Source of the DNA: Bradyrhizobium sp. LMTR 3 | Lineage (GTDB): Bacteria; Pseudomonadota; Alphaproteobacteria; Rhizobiales; Xanthobacteraceae | Length of the DNA: 64,000 bases | Assembly: GCF_001693485.1 (NCBI RefSeq) | Contig: NZ_MAXC01000014.1 | Coordinates: 1 to 64,000, forward strand | Direction: 5' to 3' | In this document: positions 27,183-36,341 of the stretch, piece after piece | How positions within the stretch are numbered: the first letter of the stretch is position 1 | Layout of the letters: every line of letters starts with the position of its first letter | The notes under the pieces: model-generated | What the model saw: only the letters and a program-made list of their open reading frames with translations | The model's database searches: none | Told to the model about the DNA's origin: nothing | Made by a program: the position numbers and the translations under genes

Positions 27183-27661
27183 CAGGCGGCGATACTACCG
27201 CCTGCGGCGATCTTCTTTTTGAGCGTCTCGCAGACACTGCGGACTTCGGACGTCATCAGGGAGCAATCCTCGATCTGCAGGAAGTAGCGCTTGCCTTCCT
27301 CGCGATAGTTCGCAGCCAATTCCTTGATCTCGGACACCATGGCGTGAACGCCGGCCACCATCGCTTCACATCGCTTGGCGGCGTCGGTTAGTTCCGCACC
27401 GAGTGCCTCAATCTCTTTCACTGCCGCATCGTATTCGCGGACCACAGCTTCGGCCGAGAGTTTGCCGACCTGATTGACCCCTTCCTTGTGCTCGACATAG
27501 TCGGGCATCGGGCCTTTCGGCAACGGGTGGTCATCGCTGTCGGGTATCTCCCGGATAACGGGCGCTCGCCGGGCATTGTAGATGAGAGTACCGATTTCCC
27601 CCTCGATTTCATCAGCGTCAAGTAATGGAGAGCGAGTGAGAATCTCTGTGGTTAAAGACAT
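27182..27661 (-). CDS. Helical/coiled-coil hypothetical protein
   Basis: A 159-residue soluble protein, MSLTTEILTRSPLLDADEIE at the start, with a Pro-rich linker (IREIPDSDDHPLPKGPMPDY) and a long amphipathic helical region (VGKLSAEAVVREYDAAVKEI through SEIKELAANYREEGKRYFLQ) likely to form a coiled coil. A GGAG site lies eight bases before the ATG. It is followed by the coupled 23-residue membrane peptide, suggesting that they act together at the membrane. Similar proteins occur in Bradyrhizobium, as I recall, often in phage-like or accessory DNA. Function is unknown. Confidence 0.7.
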   Translation of the reverse strand: MSLTTEILTRSPLLDADEIEGEIGTLIYNARRAPVIREIPDSDDHPLPKGPMPDYVEHKEGVNQVGKLSAEAVVREYDAAVKEIEALGAELTDAAKRCEAMVAGVHAMVSEIKELAANYREEGKRYFLQIEDCSLMTSEVRSVCETLKKKIAAGGSIAA

Positions 27662-27866
27662 CGACTTTGCTCCAAATAGTTACGCGGAGAGCGGAGAATT
27701 TAGCATCGTCAATGGGAATGTCATCCTTGTCCACAGGTCGCTATGTCTCCTTGCAGACATTGGAACCGCGACGTTGGTATCATGGTCATGACGGATAACG
27801 GAGCAACGCTGCACAATTTCAGATGCAGCAACGTCGTCGACGCAGCTCTTGCTTGAGGACCAAGAG

Positions 27867-28598
27867 CTACCCGCGCTTGCGACGGCGGTAATCCCGCTTC
27901 TTCGGCTTCGGTGCAAGTTCCGGCATCGCCGCCTGCACTTGCCGATACCTCGCCAGCATGCGGTCAAAGCTGGCGTTGAGTGTCGCCGCGATCTCGGGCC
28001 GCTTCTCGAGCCCGGCGAGCAGCAGGCCGGCGGCCTCGATGGTGGAGAGGCCGTCGCGGCGCGGTTCCTTGCGGAGTTTGCCGTAAAGCGAGGGGCGCTT
28101 CGGGCCCAGAATGATCCGCTGGCATTTCAGCATCCACGCGTTGCGCCACCACAGCGCCTTGGCCTGGCTCCATGTGCCGTCCAGCAGCACGACGCCTTCG
28201 ATGTCGGACAGGATGGCGCGCTGGTGCGGCTCGACCTCGCCCTTGCGGTTGATCGCCACGATCTCGGCATCGGTGTCGAGATCGCTGACCTTGGCCGAGC
28301 CGAGATAGAGCACCGCCCAACGGGAGGGATCGTCGACCTTCCGTCCCAGTGCCTTGGAGAGGCTCGGCCAGGACAGGCCGATTTTGACGACCGCGTCCTT
28401 GAAGTGCATCGCCGTCAGCCGCGCCGTGCCGAGCGCCCTGTCCTGCTCCTGCGGATGCTGCAGGATCAGGAGCGAGATATTGCTCTCGATCGGCTTGATG
28501 CTGTCGCAGATGCAGAGCGGTAGCGGCTTGCCGCAATGCGGACAGTCCGGAACGGCCTCCACCGCGGTTCCGGCCTCGGAATTGGATTGGTCTGGCAT
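27867..28598 (-). CDS. DTW-domain tRNA-uridine aminocarboxypropyltransferase
   Basis: A 243-residue protein of the DTW family, which transfers the aminocarboxypropyl group of SAM to uridine in tRNA (acp3U). The N-terminal CPHCGKPLPLCICD holds the zinc-binding cysteines. The signature DGTW appears in VVLLDGTWSQAKALWW, followed by the RKEPRRDGLSTIEAAG segment. The C-terminus is strongly basic (PKPKKRDYRRRKRG), fitting RNA binding. The start MPDQSNSEAG is chosen over an upstream TTG. It lies 36 bp after the second RND pump gene on the same strand, but the functional link is unclear. Confidence 0.9.
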   Translation of the reverse strand: MPDQSNSEAGTAVEAVPDCPHCGKPLPLCICDSIKPIESNISLLILQHPQEQDRALGTARLTAMHFKDAVVKIGLSWPSLSKALGRKVDDPSRWAVLYLGSAKVSDLDTDAEIVAINRKGEVEPHQRAILSDIEGVVLLDGTWSQAKALWWRNAWMLKCQRIILGPKRPSLYGKLRKEPRRDGLSTIEAAGLLLAGLEKRPEIAATLNASFDRMLARYRQVQAAMPELAPKPKKRDYRRRKRG

Positions 28599-28634
28599 CC
28601 GCCCGCTATACGCTTTCCGCAGGCAGTAATCCAA

Positions 28635-31600
28635 CTATTCGGCAGGCGCGGCGATCGCGGCCGGCCGGGATCGCCGCCGCAGCCGGTCGATCAGGAGATA
28701 GATCACCGGCGTCGTGTACAACGTCATGATCTGCGAGACGAACAGTCCGCCGATAATCGTGATGCCGAGCGGCCGGCGCAGCTCGGTGCCGGGGCCGGTG
28801 GCGATGACCAGCGGAATGCCGGCAAACAAGGCCGCCATCGTCGTCATCAGGATCGGCCGGAAGCGGGCGCGGCAGGCCTCGAAGATCGCGTCCGCCGACG
28901 ACAGGCCGCGGTGGCGCTCGGCGTCGAGCGCGAAATCCACCATCATGATGCCGTTCTTCTTGACGATGCCGATCAGCAGGATAATGCCGACAAAGGCGAT
29001 CACGGTCAGCGGCGTATTGGTCACCTGCAGCGCCAGCAGCGCGCCGAGGCCTGCGGACGGCAGGGTCGAGATGATCGTGATCGGATGGGCGAGGCTCTCA
29101 TAGAGCACGCCGAGCACGATATACATCGCCACCAGCGCACCGAGGATCAGCAGCGGCTGCCGCCCACTGGTCTTGTTGAAATCGCCGGCACTGCCGTCGA
29201 AACTGCCGCGGATGCCCTCCGGCATATGCAGCTCCTCGACCGCGCGCTGGATATTGGAGGTCGCGACCTCCAGCGGCACATCGGGCAGCAAATTGAACGA
29301 GACCGTCGTCGAGGGGAACGATTGCGAGTGGTACACCGCAAGCGGCGACAGGCCGCGCTGGTAGCGCACCACGGCCGATAGCGGCACCTGGGCGTCGTTG
29401 GCGCCCGCCACGTAAATCCGCTCCAAATTGGAAGGATCACTCTGGAATTTCGGGTCGATCTCCAGCACCACCATGTACTGGTTGCGCTGGGTATAGATGA
29501 TCGAAATCTGGCGCTGCGCGAAGGCGTTGTTCAGGGCGTTGTCGATGTCCTGGACGCTAACGCCGAGGCTCGAGGCGGTCTTGCGGTCAATCACCAGCGA
29601 CAATTGCAGCCCGCCGGGGTCGCGGTCGCTGGAAATGTCGGTGATGCCCTCCACCGTCTCCATGCGCTTGGCGACCAGCGGCGCCCATTTCTGCAGGAGC
29701 TCGAGATTCGTGCTCGACAGCGTATACTGGTAATCGGAATCGCTTTGCCGGCCGCCGGTGCGGAGGTCCTGTGCCGCGAACATGAACAGGCGGATGCCGG
29801 CGACCCGATAGAGATTTCTGCGCAGGCGATCGATCACCTGCGCCGTCGACATGCCGGCTCGCTCCTCCGGCGGCTTCAGGCTGATGAACATGGTGCCGCG
29901 GTTGGAGCCGCCGCCGCCCGGACCGGCGGTGCCGCCGAGCGAAGAGCCGATGGCGGCGACCGCCGGATCGGCCATCACGATATCGGCCAGTTGCTGCTGC
30001 AGCCCGAGCATCGCCTGGAACGATGTATCGGGAGATGCGCGCGTGGCGCCGATCACAAGACCGCTGTCGTCGGTCGGGAAGTAGCCTTTCGGCGTCTTGA
30101 TATAGAGCACCACCGTCAGCGCAATGGTGGCAAAGAACACGAGCAGGGTCAGGAACGGGAAGCCGAGCACCGCCCGCAGCGTCCAGGTGTAGAAGGAAAC
30201 GATGCGCGACAGCGTGCCCTCGACCAGCCGGTCGAACCAGGTCGCGCGATCGGAAGTCGCTTCCTTGATATAATGCGCGCAGATCATCGGCGTGATCGTG
30301 AGCGACACGACAGTCGACACCACGATGGCAAAGGTCAGCGTCAGAGAGAATTCGCGCAACAGCCGGCCGACGATCCCGTCCATGAAAATCAGCGGCGTGA
30401 AGGCCGCGATCAGCGACAGGCTGATCGACAGCACGGTGAAGCCGATCTGCTTGGCGCCTTCCAGCGCCGCCGGATACGGCGCCATGCCGTGTTCGAGGTT
30501 GCGGTACATGTTCTCGATCATGACGATGGCGTCGTCGACCACGAAGCCGACCGAGATCGCCAACGCCATCAGCGACAGATTGTCGATCGAGAAGCCGGCG
30601 AGCCACATGCCGGCGCAGGTGCCGGCCAGCGCCAGCGGCACCGAAACGCCGGCCGCAATGGTCGGCGTCAGCCGCCGCAGGAACGCGAACACCACCACCA
30701 TGACGAGAAATGCCGTCGCCAGCAGCGTGTACTGCATGTCGAGCACGCTGGCGCGGATGGTGCCGGTGCGGTCGACGAGCGTCGAAATTTCCACCCCTCC
30801 CGGCAGCCACTGCTTCAGTTCCGGCAACACCGCCTTCACCCGATCGACAGTATCGATCACGTTGGCATCGCCCTGCTTGGTGATCTGGATCAGGACCGCC
30901 GGCTGCTTGTTGAACCAGGCGATCGAGCGGCTGTTGCGGACGGAATCCTCGACCTCGGCGACGTCGGCGAGGCGGACGAAATTGCCGGCCGAGCTCTTGA
31001 TGATGATGTCGCGGAATTCGGCCGCGGTGCGCATCTGCTTGTTGGTCGAGATCGTCTCGCTCTGGCGGCCGCCGTTGAAAATGCCGACTGGTCCCAGCGG
31101 ATTGGCGTTGATGATGGCGAGCCGCACGTCGTCGGTGGCAATCCCGGCATTCGACAGCGCCACCGGGTTCAGCGCAATCCGTACTGCCGGCTGGTCGGCG
31201 CCGGTGACGTTGACTTCGCCTACGCCCGGAACCTGCGAGATGCGCTGCGCAATCACGGTATCGGCGACGTCGTACATCGCACTCGTCGTCAGCGTCTTCG
31301 ACGTCAGCGCCAGCACGAACACCGGGGCGGCTGCGGGATTGGCCTTGCGGAATCGCGGCAACGACGGCAGGTCGGTCGGCAGATCGGCCAGCGAGGCGTT
31401 GATCGCCGCCTGCACGTCGCGCGCGGCGCGGTCGATGTTGCGGCCGATCGAGAATTGCAACTGGATGCTGGTGGTGCCGAGCGAACTGGTCGAGGTGATC
31501 CGGTCAAGGCCTGCAATCTGGCCGAGCCGGCGTTCCAGCGGCGCGGCAACCGTCGAGGCCATCACGGAAGGATCGGCGCCGGGACGGGTGGCGGACACCC

Positions 31601-31739
31601 GGATCATCGGGAAGTCGACGTTGGGCACCGACGAGACCGGCAGAAAAACATAGGCGACCATGCCGACCAGGAAGAGCCCGATCGCCAGCAGCGTGGTACC
31701 AACCGGCCGGCGGATGAAGGGCTCCGAGATCGATGCCAT
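28635..31739 (-). CDS. RND efflux permease (MdtC-like, second pump)
   Basis: A 1034-residue inner-membrane pump of the HAE1 RND family. It has 12 membrane helices and two large periplasmic loops. The proton-relay aspartates are in SVGFVVDDAIVMIENMYRN and the C-terminal helices carry MTTMAALFAGIPLVI and RRPLGITIIGG. It exports drugs or organic compounds using the proton gradient. Its start immediately follows the stop of the first pump gene, so the two are cotranscribed; tandem pumps are the MdtBC arrangement, where both act as one heterotrimer. Substrates are not readable. Confidence 0.92.
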   Translation of the reverse strand: MASISEPFIRRPVGTTLLAIGLFLVGMVAYVFLPVSSVPNVDFPMIRVSATRPGADPSVMASTVAAPLERRLGQIAGLDRITSTSSLGTTSIQLQFSIGRNIDRAARDVQAAINASLADLPTDLPSLPRFRKANPAAAPVFVLALTSKTLTTSAMYDVADTVIAQRISQVPGVGEVNVTGADQPAVRIALNPVALSNAGIATDDVRLAIINANPLGPVGIFNGGRQSETISTNKQMRTAAEFRDIIIKSSAGNFVRLADVAEVEDSVRNSRSIAWFNKQPAVLIQITKQGDANVIDTVDRVKAVLPELKQWLPGGVEISTLVDRTGTIRASVLDMQYTLLATAFLVMVVVFAFLRRLTPTIAAGVSVPLALAGTCAGMWLAGFSIDNLSLMALAISVGFVVDDAIVMIENMYRNLEHGMAPYPAALEGAKQIGFTVLSISLSLIAAFTPLIFMDGIVGRLLREFSLTLTFAIVVSTVVSLTITPMICAHYIKEATSDRATWFDRLVEGTLSRIVSFYTWTLRAVLGFPFLTLLVFFATIALTVVLYIKTPKGYFPTDDSGLVIGATRASPDTSFQAMLGLQQQLADIVMADPAVAAIGSSLGGTAGPGGGGSNRGTMFISLKPPEERAGMSTAQVIDRLRRNLYRVAGIRLFMFAAQDLRTGGRQSDSDYQYTLSSTNLELLQKWAPLVAKRMETVEGITDISSDRDPGGLQLSLVIDRKTASSLGVSVQDIDNALNNAFAQRQISIIYTQRNQYMVVLEIDPKFQSDPSNLERIYVAGANDAQVPLSAVVRYQRGLSPLAVYHSQSFPSTTVSFNLLPDVPLEVATSNIQRAVEELHMPEGIRGSFDGSAGDFNKTSGRQPLLILGALVAMYIVLGVLYESLAHPITIISTLPSAGLGALLALQVTNTPLTVIAFVGIILLIGIVKKNGIMMVDFALDAERHRGLSSADAIFEACRARFRPILMTTMAALFAGIPLVIATGPGTELRRPLGITIIGGLFVSQIMTLYTTPVIYLLIDRLRRRSRPAAIAAPAE

Positions 31740-34700
31740 CTACTGCATCCCCTCGGTGGCACCGGCAACCGTGGGTCCGGGGGGCCCGGGGTCCGGCACC
31801 GCCTTCTCGATTTTCCGGTTGAGCCGGTCGAGCGCCAGGTAAATCACCGGCGTCGTATAGAGCGTCAGCAACTGGCTCAGCAGCAAGCCGCCGATGATGG
31901 AAATGCCGAGCGGAAAGCGCAATTCTGCGCCGGTACCGCTTTCGATCGCCAGCGGCAGCGCACCGAACAGCGCCGCCAGCGTCGTCATCATAATGGGGCG
32001 GAAGCGCAACAGGCAAGCCTGCACGATGGCTTCGTTCGGCGACATGCCCTGATGCCGCTCGGCTTCGAGCGCGAAGTCGATCATCATGATCGCGTTCTTC
32101 TTGACGATGCCCATCAACAGGATGATGCCGATCAGGCCGATCACCGACAGGTCCTGCCCGAACAGCATCAGCGCCAGAATGGCGCCGACGCCGGCGGACG
32201 GCAGCGTCGAGAGAATGGTGATCGGGTGAATGTAGCTCTCATAGAGAACGCCGAGCACGATGTAGATGGTAACGATCGCCGCCAGAATGAGCCATGGCTG
32301 GCCGGCCAGCGACTTGGAGAATTCGGCCGCATCGCCCGAGTAGACGCCGACGATGCTGCCGGGCATGCCGATCCTGGTCTCGATCTGCTTGACCGCCTCG
32401 ACGGCATCGCCCAACGCCTCGCCGGGGGCGAGGTTGAAACTGAGCGAGACGGCCGGAAACTGCGCGAGATGCGAGATCGCCAGCGGCGCGGTGGTGCGGG
32501 TCAGCGTCGCCACCGCCGACAGCGGCACCTGGGCGCCGGGCGCGCCGGCGGTCGTGCTCGCGGCCCCCGGGAGATAGAGTTTCGACAGGATCGACGGATC
32601 GCGCTGGTACATCGGCATCGCCTCCAGCACGACGCGATACTGGTTGGCCTGGCCGTAGATCGTCGAAATCTGCCGCTGCGCAAAGGCGTCGTTGAGGGTG
32701 TCGTTGACCGCCTGGAGGCTGACGCCGAGCTGGCCGGCGCGTTGACGATCGATGTTGAGCGCGGCGCGCAAGCCGCCCTCCTGCGCTTCCGACGAGACAT
32801 CGCGGAACAGCGGATCCCGGCGCATCTCGGCAATGAGCTTCTGCGACCACAACGAGACCTGCGCGGCATCGGTGCCGGTCAGCGTATACTGGTACTGCGA
32901 GCGGCTCGACTGGGTCGAGATCTGCACGTCCTGCACCGGCTGGAAATAGATCGTCATGCCGGGAATTTTCGCCGTACGCTGTTTCAGCCGGTCGACCACC
33001 ACGGAAATATCATCGTGCCGCTCGCCGCGCGGCCTGAGCGTCATCACCAGACGTCCGACATTGGTGGTCGGATTGACCGATCCGGCCCCGATCACGGAGA
33101 CGACGCCGATCACGTCCGGATCGGCCTGGATCGCGGCCGCCGCCGTCGCCTGCCGGCTTTGCATCTCGGCAAAGGAGACGTCGGGACCGGCCTCGGTCAC
33201 TGCGGTGATCGAGGCCGTATCCTGCAGCGGCAGAAAGCCCTTCGGCGCGATCACGTACATGACTAGCGTCGCGGCGATGGTGGCGAACGTCACCACGAGG
33301 GTCGCGCGCTGGCGCTGCAGCACCCATAGCAGCGTGCGATGGTAGAAGGCGACCATGCGATCGATGAAGCGGCTGACGGCGGCAAGCCCCGGGACCGTCA
33401 TCTCTTCCCCAACATGCTTCAATAGCCGCGAACACATCATCGGCGTCAGCGTCAGCGAGACGATCGCCGAGGTCACGACCGCAATCGTCAGCGTCAGCGC
33501 AAATTCGCGGAACATGCGCCCGACCAGCCCGGACATGAACAGCAGCGGGATGAAGACCGCGATCAGCGACACCGTCAGCGAGATCACGGTAAAGCCGATT
33601 TCACTGGCGCCCTTCAGCGACGCCTCCATCACCGACTCGCCGTCCTCCATGTGACGGACGATGTTCTCGATCATCACGATGGCGTCGTCGACCACGAATC
33701 CTGTGCCGATCGTCAGCGCCATCAGCGACAGGTTGTCGAGGCTGAAGCCGGAAAAATACATGATGCCGAAGCTCGTGATCAGCGACAGCGGCAGCGCCAC
33801 GCCCGCGATCAGGGTCGCGCGCAGCGACCGCAGGAACAGCAACACCACCAGCGTCACCAGCACCACGGAAAGGATCAGCGTGAACTGGACATCTCGCACC
33901 GAGGCGCGGATGGTGACGGTGCGGTCGGAGACGATGGTCAGATTGACGCCGGCCGGAATCGCGCGCTGCACCTTGGGTATTTCGTCGCGGATCTGCCTGA
34001 CGACCTCGATGACGTTGGCGCCGGGCTGGCGCTGGATGTCGATGATGACGGCCGGCGTGCCCTGATACCAGCCGCCGGTGCGATCGTTCTCCAGCCCGTC
34101 GATGATGGTGGCGACGTCGCCGATCGTGACAGGTGAGCCGTTGCGATAGGCGATGATGATGGGCTTGTAGGCCTCCGCCGCCGCAATCTGGTCGTTGGCG
34201 GCAATGGTGTAGGCCTGCTGTGCGCCGTCGAGTGATCCCTTCGGCCCTGAGACGTTGGCGCCCGCGATGGCGTTGCGCAGATCCTCCATCGAGATGCCAT
34301 AGGCGGCGAGCCGCGCCAGATCGGCCTGCACCCGCACCGCAGGCTTGAGCCCGCCGAGGATCGCAACCCGTCCGACGCCGGAAATCTGGCTGAGCCGCTG
34401 TCCCAGGATCGTGTCGGCGATATCGCTCATGGCGCGCAGCGAAATCGTCTCCGACGTCAGCGCCAGTGTCAGGACCGGCGCATCCGCCGGGTTTACCTTG
34501 GCGTAGGTCGGCGGATACGGCAGATTCCTCGGCAGGATACCCGCCGCTGCGTTGATGGCCGCCTGCACGTCCTGGGTGGCGCCGTCGATGTCGCGGTTGA
34601 GGTCGAACTGCAGCGAGATCTGGCTGACGCCGAACGAGGAGGTCGACTGCATCGAGGACAGCGACGGAATCTGCCCGAGCTGGCGCTCCAGCGGCGCCGT

Positions 34701-34889
34701 GATGAGCGAGGCGACCACGTCGGGGCTGGCACCCGGCAGTTGCGTCGTCACCTGCACGGTCGGGAAATCGACCTGCGGCAGCGCCGACACCGGCAGCGCC
34801 CAGTAGCCCAGCGCGCCGCCGATCATCAGCGCGATCCCGAGTAGCGAGGTCGCGATCGGCCGGCGGATGAACGGTTCGGAGACGCTCAT
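31740..34889 (-). CDS. RND efflux permease (MdtB-like, first pump)
   Basis: A 1049-residue RND pump, starting MSVSEPFIRRPIATSLLGIA. The relay aspartates lie in GTGFVVDDAIVMIENIVRHM, with the N-terminal GALGYWALPVSALPQVDFPT and C-terminal MTTLAALFGALPLAIESGTG segments typical of MdtB. It is the first of two tandem pumps, 48 bp downstream of the adaptor gene. The C-terminus carries an extra Pro/Gly stretch (KAVPDPGPPGPTVAGATEGM). Confidence 0.92.
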   Translation of the reverse strand: MSVSEPFIRRPIATSLLGIALMIGGALGYWALPVSALPQVDFPTVQVTTQLPGASPDVVASLITAPLERQLGQIPSLSSMQSTSSFGVSQISLQFDLNRDIDGATQDVQAAINAAAGILPRNLPYPPTYAKVNPADAPVLTLALTSETISLRAMSDIADTILGQRLSQISGVGRVAILGGLKPAVRVQADLARLAAYGISMEDLRNAIAGANVSGPKGSLDGAQQAYTIAANDQIAAAEAYKPIIIAYRNGSPVTIGDVATIIDGLENDRTGGWYQGTPAVIIDIQRQPGANVIEVVRQIRDEIPKVQRAIPAGVNLTIVSDRTVTIRASVRDVQFTLILSVVLVTLVVLLFLRSLRATLIAGVALPLSLITSFGIMYFSGFSLDNLSLMALTIGTGFVVDDAIVMIENIVRHMEDGESVMEASLKGASEIGFTVISLTVSLIAVFIPLLFMSGLVGRMFREFALTLTIAVVTSAIVSLTLTPMMCSRLLKHVGEEMTVPGLAAVSRFIDRMVAFYHRTLLWVLQRQRATLVVTFATIAATLVMYVIAPKGFLPLQDTASITAVTEAGPDVSFAEMQSRQATAAAAIQADPDVIGVVSVIGAGSVNPTTNVGRLVMTLRPRGERHDDISVVVDRLKQRTAKIPGMTIYFQPVQDVQISTQSSRSQYQYTLTGTDAAQVSLWSQKLIAEMRRDPLFRDVSSEAQEGGLRAALNIDRQRAGQLGVSLQAVNDTLNDAFAQRQISTIYGQANQYRVVLEAMPMYQRDPSILSKLYLPGAASTTAGAPGAQVPLSAVATLTRTTAPLAISHLAQFPAVSLSFNLAPGEALGDAVEAVKQIETRIGMPGSIVGVYSGDAAEFSKSLAGQPWLILAAIVTIYIVLGVLYESYIHPITILSTLPSAGVGAILALMLFGQDLSVIGLIGIILLMGIVKKNAIMMIDFALEAERHQGMSPNEAIVQACLLRFRPIMMTTLAALFGALPLAIESGTGAELRFPLGISIIGGLLLSQLLTLYTTPVIYLALDRLNRKIEKAVPDPGPPGPTVAGATEGMQ

Positions 34890-34937
34890 GGTTGCGTGCT
34901 CACTTTACGAATTCATTTCAGGCGCGCGGCGCAGCGA

Positions 34938-36341
34938 TCATGGCTGCGACTTCGCAGCGCCGCCGCGCGCCGGCTCGACAGGTGCCGGGCCGGTTTGTCC
35001 CTTTTGATCGCCCTCGCCGCGCTCGCGCTTGCCTCGGCGCTCGCCATCGGTTGCTTGACCCTCCTTGCCCGGACCTGCCTTGGAGTCTCCCTTGGCATCG
35101 GGGCTGCGGCTGCGCTTGCGCGGCGCGAGGTCGGCGGTTGGCGCCCTGTCGTCGGTGCCAATCAAGACCTTGGCGCCGTCAGACAAATTGGCAAAGCCGG
35201 TGGTCACCACGCGGTCGGAGATCGAAAGCCCGCTCGCGATGACGGCATCGTTCTCGTTCTGCTGCGTCACCACGACCGGCTTGGCGGTCGCGACATTGTC
35301 GGGGCCGATCACATAGCTGAATGTCCCAAGCGGACCACGTTGCACCGCCGAGCTCGGCACCACGATCGCCTTCTCCAGCGTTTCGACCTTCAGCCGCACA
35401 TTGACGAACTGTCCGGGCCAGAGCTGGAATTTGGCGTTGGGAAACTCCGCCTTCAGCTTCAGCGTGCCGGTGGTCGGATCGACCTGGTTGTCGATGCCTT
35501 TGAGCGTACCGGTGTCGATGACGGTCACGCCGTCATTGCCGAACACGTCCACCGCCAGCACGCCTCCGGCAGCGGCAGCGTTGACCCGCACGATCTGCTG
35601 CTGCGGCAGGCTGAACTGCACCGCGATCGGCTGCAGTTGGGTGATGATGACCAGCCCGGTGACGTCGGAGGCGCGGATGATGTTGCCCTGATCGACCTGG
35701 CGCAGGCCGGCGCGCCCAGACAACGGCGCGATGACCTTGGTATAGCCGAGCATCGCCTTGGCATTGTCGATCGCGGCCTGATCGGCCTGCACCAGCGCTT
35801 CCTGCTGGGCGACCACGGCGCGCTGCGTATCGGCCTGCTGCTTGGAGCCGGCATTCGAGGCGGCGAGCTGCTGATAGCGCGCCAGATCGAGCTTCTGGTT
35901 GGCGAGCAGCGCTTCGTCCTGCGCCTTCTTCGCCACCGCTTGATCGTACTGCGCCTGGTAGATCACGGGATCGATTTCGGCCAGCACGTCGCCCTGCTTG
36001 ACGTCCTGACCTTCGACGAAGTTCACCTTGATCAGCTTGCCGTCGACCTGGGCGCGCACCGTCACCGTGTTCAGCGCGCGGACCGAGCCCACGGCATCGA
36101 GATATACAGGCACATCCTGCGTGCGGGGCATGGCCGCCAGCACCGGCACCGGGAGATCGGGACGTGCGCCGGGCCCGCCACGGCCGGTCTGCTTCTGCTG
36201 AAAGGCGTTCCAGCCGAGATAGCCGAGCCCGCCGAGGATCAACAGCGTGATCGAAAGCGACACCATCCGCCGGCCAATGCCGCGCACGACGCGCTTGCGC
36301 GCCGTCTTCGGGTCGTCCTTCACTTCCGGCTTAAAGAGCAT
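34938..36341 (-). CDS. RND periplasmic adaptor (MdtA-like)
   Basis: A 467-residue membrane-fusion protein. The start MLFKPEVKDDPK follows GGAAAGG. One N-terminal membrane anchor (residues about 22-41, VSLSITLLILGGLGYLGW) precedes the lipoyl halves (VTVRAQVDGKLIKVNFVEGQ; KVIAPLSGRAGLRQVDQGNI), a helical hairpin and a beta-barrel domain. The C-terminal 65 residues are a Lys/Arg/Glu-rich, probably disordered tail (PRKRSRSPDAKGDSKAGPGK) not usual in MdtA. It bridges pump and outer-membrane channel. The gene start overlaps the OMF gene by 11 bases. Confidence 0.92.
   Translation of the reverse strand: MLFKPEVKDDPKTARKRVVRGIGRRMVSLSITLLILGGLGYLGWNAFQQKQTGRGGPGARPDLPVPVLAAMPRTQDVPVYLDAVGSVRALNTVTVRAQVDGKLIKVNFVEGQDVKQGDVLAEIDPVIYQAQYDQAVAKKAQDEALLANQKLDLARYQQLAASNAGSKQQADTQRAVVAQQEALVQADQAAIDNAKAMLGYTKVIAPLSGRAGLRQVDQGNIIRASDVTGLVIITQLQPIAVQFSLPQQQIVRVNAAAAGGVLAVDVFGNDGVTVIDTGTLKGIDNQVDPTTGTLKLKAEFPNAKFQLWPGQFVNVRLKVETLEKAIVVPSSAVQRGPLGTFSYVIGPDNVATAKPVVVTQQNENDAVIASGLSISDRVVTTGFANLSDGAKVLIGTDDRAPTADLAPRKRSRSPDAKGDSKAGPGKEGQATDGERRGKRERGEGDQKGQTGPAPVEPARGGAAKSQP

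Noticed and set aside
29604..33266. 1220-codon plus-strand frame opposite the two RND pump genes
   Set aside because: Arg/His/Gln-rich composition typical of antisense frames in high-GC coding DNA; the minus strand encodes two well-conserved pumps.
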